A stretch of DNA of 64,000 nucleotides from Annona cherimola (lineage: Eukaryota > Streptophyta > Magnoliopsida > Magnoliales > Annonaceae). The translations under genes were made by a program, and so were the position numbers. The stretch's first letter is position 1, and each line of letters begins with the position of its first letter. The DNA lies in the NCBI GenBank assembly GCA_030490835.1, contig CM059971.1, forward strand, positions 101,560,095 to 101,624,094, given 5' to 3'. The notes beneath the pieces were generated by a model. It made no database searches. It worked only from the letters and a program-made list of their open reading frames with translations, and was not told where the DNA came from. Positions 58,424 to 64,000 of the stretch are shown here, piece by piece.

Positions 58424-58864
58424 GTCAATTTCAAATATACTTGCTAAATTGGAAAACTTTCATATATACTTACTAAGTATTTCATTAATTTCAAATATAC
58501 CTAATATGATAGCTATGAACGTTTAATCATTTTAAAATCCCAAAATACCTCTAATTAATCTAACATAAATTGTGATTGGCGCAATATCCAAAATGTTAAA
58601 ACTTCTTCTGCCTAATTTTCTATTACATTAGACGTGTTTTCATGTTCAACTTTTGTTATTGTTGCATGACTATTATTATTAAATAAAACAGAGCATTTTA
58701 AATATTTCATATGATAAATAGCAACGATTTTTAATTGTGCCTGATAAAATAGGTATAGATTAAAATTTTACCCATATTTAGTGAATATATATGAAAGTTT
58801 TTAAACTCAGTGGGCATATCTGTAATTAAGAATAAATATAATAAGTATATTTGAAATTAACTCT
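58424..58864. mobile_element. 441-bp inverted-repeat element, short relative of 11723-13602
   Basis: Left agggtcaatttcaaatatac and ctttcatatatacttacta are mirrored at the right (tatatatgaaagttttta, tatttgaaattaactctt). The terminal word gggttaatttcaaatata is shared with the 1.88-kb element at 11723-13602. Confidence 0.7.
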
Positions 58865-60226
58865 TATTTTTATAATTCAATTACTTTTCTGTATCTTTCT
58901 ATACACAACCCAGTTTATTCGGTTTTCGTTTCGTTTTCTTTCATGTAATCATTGACCATGTTCGAGAATGTAAGTGAGAAGTTTGAAAGCGGGAAGTTGA
59001 AATAAAATGAGAATAAATAAGAACATTATATAGAAAATAATTAGAATATAGAAGTAAAAAGAAAAATAAAATAATTAAAGTAGGCAAAATAATCACACTG
59101 CATTGAAAAATGAGATTCGCACCTCCCTTGCGTTCGAACAGACCCAGTATCTTGGGTAGTCAAGAAGCTTGAATGCCACGTGGAAATTAGATAAAAAAAT
59201 AATGATGTGTATTAAAATTGATAAAATTGTATTAGAATTTAGAAAAGTAAAAAAGTATATTGAAAATAAAAAATATCTTAAAAATAAGAAATAATCTCAT
59301 GAACGTACCATTCAAGCACCCGTGATCCTTTGAAAAACCCCTTCTAGCGGACCTCGGGCCGCTGTTGTATTTCGATGCGGTCATGAGCATTTAATCATCG
59401 TCCTTTCCTAAACAGGTCCTTAAGGTCGTAACTATGAACTTTATAATATTCAACAGTGCGGGGTTGGTTAGGTCAGATTTAAAGGAACATGTTATTAATT
59501 GAAAACTTATGCAAGCTCGAGCTGGCATTTTTGACAATCACATACATTGGTGCCCCGATTAGGAGTTAAAAGTGATTGTACATGAAACGTGGCTCACGAG
59601 TAGGAGTAGCCGAGAGTAGGGGGTGAAGACAGGACAGCGTACTGACCTTATTGAAAACATCACGTGGCTGTCTGTGACCGATCGAGGCATTGACTTCCAT
59701 GGCCGATGGATTGGTAAGCATCTCTGCGCGTGACGAGACGTCCCATGGGCCAACATTCACCGTTTTTCAGCAACGGGGCAAAAAATTAACTGTTTTCATC
59801 AGCGGGGTAACATGGGGGTAAATCAACTGGATTTGGTAAGCATCTATGCATATGTGACGAGACGTCCCATGGGCCGGCATTCGGTGTTGTCAGCAAGGTG
59901 TAAAATCAACGCCGTCAAAAATAAAACTTCCCATTCCCAGCCAAAGGCCACGAGATTTGCGACCGCAGCTAGCCCTGGTGGGCCAGGTTGGGAATCTTTC
60001 CGTGCTGCGTACCCTGCAACGGGAGAAAATGTCGTGGGTAGGCGACGAAAAATCGATGGCCAAAACCGCGTACGTTTAGGACGGCCCGCCCATTTAAACA
60101 CGTCCGTGCTTTTCTTTTTTTATGCTGCTCTTTACCGCACCCTTACGTGCGCTGCTTGTCAATTTCACCGACGCCAGTATAAAACGGAAACAGAGGCCGG
60201 TTTGACATGTCTCGTTATCGCAGGGA
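58865..60226. other. Intergenic DNA; no gene recognised
   Basis: 59560-60230 is less AT-rich and has an open frame of about 160 codons (59812-60294), but it starts without convincing context, has no motif and overlaps a comparable opposite-strand frame, so I do not call it. Confidence 0.4.
59713..59883. repeat. 48-bp direct repeat, ~122-bp period
   Basis: ggtaagcatctctgcg then tgacgagacgtcccatgggc at 59713-59759 recurs with few changes at 59835-59883. The palindromic core gacgtc / cccatggg is intact in both. Confidence 0.8.
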
Positions 60227-60977
60227 GCAACGTTGTCGTAACCGAACCGCTGATGAAACCGGTAAAGAAAAAGAACTTGTTCGAACCGGTTTGACTGGTT
60301 AAATAAATAGGTTTAAACCGGTGATATTATCATAACATAATTATAATATCATAAATTTTAATAAATTTTAATTAATTTTATATTATTAAAATACTAAAAT
60401 TACATATTTATAAAATCTTAAATCCATATGTTAAATTTTAAGCTTCACAACAAAACTTGCAGGAAAACATTAATAAAAAATCTAAATAACCTTATGCATT
60501 TGCATTTGTTGTATAGTATATGCACATCTAATTTTTTAAAATTTATATGCAAATCTAATTAATATGATTTGTATATAGTATAAATATTAAAGGAAAAAAT
60601 ATGATGTGTGCCACGAGTTATGTATAATTCAAGGAAATTTAAAATTGAAATTTTCATAGATAGATAGATGTGTGTGCGCTCAAAAAAAAATTCTAAAATT
60701 TCAACGTATTACATGTAGATGGAAAATGATCGTTTGAAATTTTATCGACAATAGCTTATAACACTGCACGGGAATTCATGCGGCTTCAAAAAGCAACTGA
60801 CGAGTCCTGTGAAATTTCGGAACTGGGCGAAATGGGTTCAACCGGTTTTACGGTTTGAACTGCGATTTAAACGGTTATGCCGGTTTTTGACTTGTAAACC
60901 GGACCGGGTATAAATGAACCGGATTGGACACCGGTTCCCGGTCGAACCGGCCGGTCTGGTCCGGTTTTGACAACAGT
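60227..60977. mobile_element. ACCGGTT-rich inverted-repeat element, ~750 bp
   Basis: Left acgttgtcgtaaccgaacc and, on the minus strand, right actgttgtcaaaaccggacc form the ends. Subterminal accggtt / ttcgaaccgg words are dense on both sides, and the middle is AT-rich. Same family type as 5275-5443 and 280-530. No transposase and no sure target duplication. Confidence 0.6.
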
Positions 60978-62768
60978 GGCAAGGAGTCCTCAGTGTGATT
61001 ATTCTCTCTCTTTTAATTTTACAAGTTATACAAAATTTTTGAATAAATCTGTATATGGGATGAGAATATAATCATATGTATTGAAAAATGAATAAAGTTG
61101 TATTGAAAATAGATAAAATTTTATTGAAAATTTTAAAAATTATTTTGGAAATTGAAAAACTATCTCGAAAATAATGATACAAATTCAATCCAAAAATCTT
61201 GTATAACTTAAATCACGCCTTTACTCTTCCTTTATTATCTCAAGTTAAAAGCTTTTACAATAAAATTTTTATTCAAAAAGTTTATCTATTCCTAAACACA
61301 CAAATAAAGAAGTTAAAATCTGCATTTTGAGAGTGATTTCGAGCAACTCCACCCATTTTTTTCTCCTTTTATCATTGATGTGTAACTTACTCCATCGGTT
61401 ATATTTAGCATTATTGGTTTAGCTAAAAATCAAACTTCATTCAAATCAATGATGGCATGAGCTATGTTTGTGTACAAATACATATCTTCGGGTTTAAATA
61501 ATGAAAAATATTCGAATTCAGTACATGTGCATTAGAATATAATAATATTGTATAAAATTATTTATTCACGTGGTGATTATATTTTTTTGAAGAAACATGA
61601 TAATTATATTTTAGATAACTTACAATTTTAAAATTAACCAGCATCAAACCACTTTATTAAGTTAATTTTATATGTTTCTATATGAGATCATGAATAATGG
61701 TACCGGACATTTGATGGGATTTTAAACACTAAATATAATGAATAAAATATATTTTCATTAAGCCATAATGGATAAGATTTCACAAAAGTGGGTTTAATAA
61801 AGGTGGAACTTTTTCATATATGAAAAGCTTAAAGGTAATTATTACTTATTAGGTGATTTTCATTTCACAATATTGGATAGAGTGTGAAAGAAAAAAAGAA
61901 AATACGAACTTTTTCACCTCTTTTCTCGTTTGCCCGAGGAGTCTGGGAGGGAATATGAAACTAAAGTACGGTAAAGAGGATATTATTTGGGTGCATTTAT
62001 ATATGTAGGACTATCTATGCCAACCTTAAGGATGATTTATAGAGTTATAAGATGTCAACTCAATCTCGAATAACCTTCCAATGAATACGCCCAGATGGCC
62101 AACCTTAGACAAGGGATGGGCATGCAATTATAAGGGATTAAAAGAAGATAAGTGTTGAAGTAGTGAGAGAGAACATTGGCAGCAGTGAAAATAATCGAAA
62201 AGGAGTGAGAAATTTGGCATAATTTACCTTAACTAGAAAGATAAATTTAATTACAAGTCTGTTTTGTAACAAGGAAAAGGGGAAAAATTTTTACCTTACT
62301 GTCTACGTAGTACATAGGTCCCTTTTGATGTGATGTGAAATCTCGAATTATCATATTGTCACATTCTTATATTATCTTCTATATATTATAAGTATTTGTC
62401 ATATATTTCTATATAATTATACTGGATATTTTCATTATAATTATATTATCTATTTTCATGCAATTATTTTATCATTTATCCTTTGATTTTTTGAATAATT
62501 CATAAAAATTGTATTTATGCAGATATATTCGACTTAAATATTCTGCCATGCAAAATTGGACAAATTTTAAATTTATTTGTCATTTTATTTAGATTTTTAA
62601 AATTAAAAATAAGACAAGGATAAATGCCCCTGGCATAGTATTGATGCCCTTTTATTTTTAAAAATAAGATAAAAATATTTAAAAGTTTTTAAAGTTATCA
62701 AATTTCGCGTGATAAAAGATCCAAGTAATACACACATATAATTTTTTTAAAAATAAAAAGTATTTTTT
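60978..62768. other. AT-rich intergenic DNA; no gene recognised
   Basis: 60995-61308 may include a worn Tourist-like copy (right end tctattcctaaacacac). 61370-61700 shares words with the repeat copies at 62769-63596. No coding motif. Confidence 0.45.
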
Positions 62769-63596
62769 GATCGCAACTCATTTCACCTTTGTCCTCTCTG
62801 ACTCCTAATCACTGCTACTCTTAGATTATATAACTTAATCAAAATTTTAACTTTTTCCATATCCTCGTCACCAAATGGCCCACTGGACCTACGAGAATGT
62901 TTCTATGAAACTCCTCATTTCTATGTAACCTCATTCATTTTTAACATCTAGATAGCTGATGAAAAATTTATTCTATTCATTATATTTAGTATTATTTATA
63001 TTATTATGAAAATTCTTTTATTTGTCCAATATCATCATATATGGGTCTTATTTATAAGCATGTAAAATCAATCTAATAAAATAATTTAATATTAAATATT
63101 AAAATTTAAGTAGTATTTTCAACATCTAAGCTATCTAAATACCATAAATATGTGAATAAATAATTCTATAAAGTATTTTTAGAATCGCAACTCGTTTCAC
63201 CTTTGTCCTCTCTAACTCCGAATCACTGCTACTCTTAGATCACGTAACTTATCAAAATTTTAACTTTTTTCATATCATCATCACCAAACGGCCATTGAAC
63301 CTACGAGAGTGTTTCTATGAAACCCCTCATTTCTATGTAACCTCATTCATTTTTAACATCTAGATAGTTGATGGAAAATCCATTATATTCATTGTATTTA
63401 GTATCATGTATATTATTATGAAATTTTTTTTATTTGTCCAATATCACCATATATGGGTCTTATTTATAAGCATGTAAAATTAACCTAATAAAATAATTTA
63501 ATATTAAATATTAATTTTTAAGTAGTATTTTCAACATCTAAACTATCTAAATATCATAAATATGCAAATAAATAATCCTATGAAGTATTGGTAGTG
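62769..63596. repeat. 414-bp tandem duplication, two copies
   Basis: The unit starts atcgcaactcatttcacc (62769) and again atcgcaactcgtttcacc (63183). The copies align over their full length with scattered substitutions (for example aacatctagatagctgatg versus aacatctagatagttgatg). Confidence 0.9.
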
Positions 63597-63673
63597 AATG
63601 AATCTGATCATTTTTCTTAATTTACACATAAATATACTTATTTTTAAACAAACGTAATTTATGCATATATTAA

Positions 63674-63942
63674 GAGTGTGTTTGGTAATAAGTAAAAGTT
63701 ATCGAGTTAAAACTTTTCAATCTAAAACTTTTCACTCTCCACGACTACCGTATTTTTAATCATTTTTTTTACATTTTTCTATACAACTATCATACTTTTC
63801 AATCATTTTTATACAACTAACTTATCTATTTCAACTTTATCTTATTTATTTCTCATCATTACCTCTATCATATCATATCATTTAACAACTTCTACTCTCT
63901 ACAACTTTTCATCAAAAGTTTTATCCATTCTCAAACATACCC
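63674..63942. mobile_element. Tourist-like MITE, 269 bp, TAA target duplication
   Basis: Begins gagtgtgtttggtaata and ends cattctcaaacataccc, with taa outside each end (63671-63673, 63943-63945). Confidence 0.85.
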
Positions 63943-63974
63943 TAAGTTTCGATAAAACTTTGTCTCTTAACTAA

Positions 63975-64000
63975 GGGTGTGTTTGAGAATGGATAAAACT
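63975..64000. mobile_element. start of a further Tourist-like MITE, cut by the window edge
   Basis: After taa (63972-63974) the sequence gggtgtgtttgagaatgg then ataaaact begins. It is the inverted copy of the right end of the element at 63674-63942, only 32 bp away. Confidence 0.7.

Noticed and set aside
59812..60294. 160-codon plus-strand frame
   Set aside because: No recognised motif, runs into the ACCGGTT element, and an 85-codon frame lies opposite it; probably chance in less AT-rich DNA.
1..64000. CRISPR array, bacterial operon or plasmid-like features
   Set aside because: Introns, MITEs and plant-specific genes show nuclear plant DNA; no spaced short repeats of CRISPR type were seen.

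Overview
This 64 kb window looks like nuclear DNA of a flowering plant. It is AT-rich, with long intergenic stretches full of short transposable-element debris (Tourist-like and Mutator-like MITEs, hAT-like elements, tRNA-derived SINEs, a probable solo LTR, decayed RNase H fragments of retroelements). Four protein-coding genes of plant-specific families stand out clearly. I cannot name the species from sequence alone.

Layout. 1-23.5 kb is gene-poor and repeat-rich: a probable solo LTR (5.73-6.94 kb), a MITE nested in another MITE (10.77-11.50 kb), a 1.88 kb inverted-repeat element with a complex interior and its own nested Tourist MITE (11.72-13.60 kb), two decayed RNase H fragments (14.0-14.5 and 19.6-20.15 kb) and a SINE with a 17-bp target duplication (18.70-19.00 kb). 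24.2-26.2 kb (+) holds a complete six-exon amino acid permease gene of the AAP family, with GA and CT microsatellites in its promoter and leader. 27-36 kb is again repeats, including a three-part nest at 30.19-31.58 kb. 36.0-37.9 kb and 42.8-44.9 kb (+) are two intronless paralogous receptor-like kinases of the At1g11050 type (SPARK ectodomain plus kinase). 45.4-53.2 kb (-) is a complete twelve-exon UVR8 gene, the UV-B photoreceptor, ending tail-to-tail with the second kinase. 53.7-64 kb is repeats: several MITEs, a 710-bp hAT element with an exact 8-bp target duplication, two tandem Tourist copies at the right edge and a 414-bp tandem duplication.

The four genes do not form a pathway: they are a plasma-membrane amino acid importer, two surface kinases that arose by local duplication, and a cytosolic/nuclear light receptor. 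For each I give splice sites or start choice read directly from the sequence. All splice junctions chosen are GT-AG and keep the frame throughout.

I did not find a clearly undescribed biological system. The most interesting items are: a 34-codon upstream ORF whose stop overlaps the start of the second kinase (ATGA); a His in place of the conserved glycine-loop Phe in the first kinase; identical spacing of eleven of the twelve ectodomain cysteines between the two kinases; and the well-resolved nested elements with readable target-site duplications.
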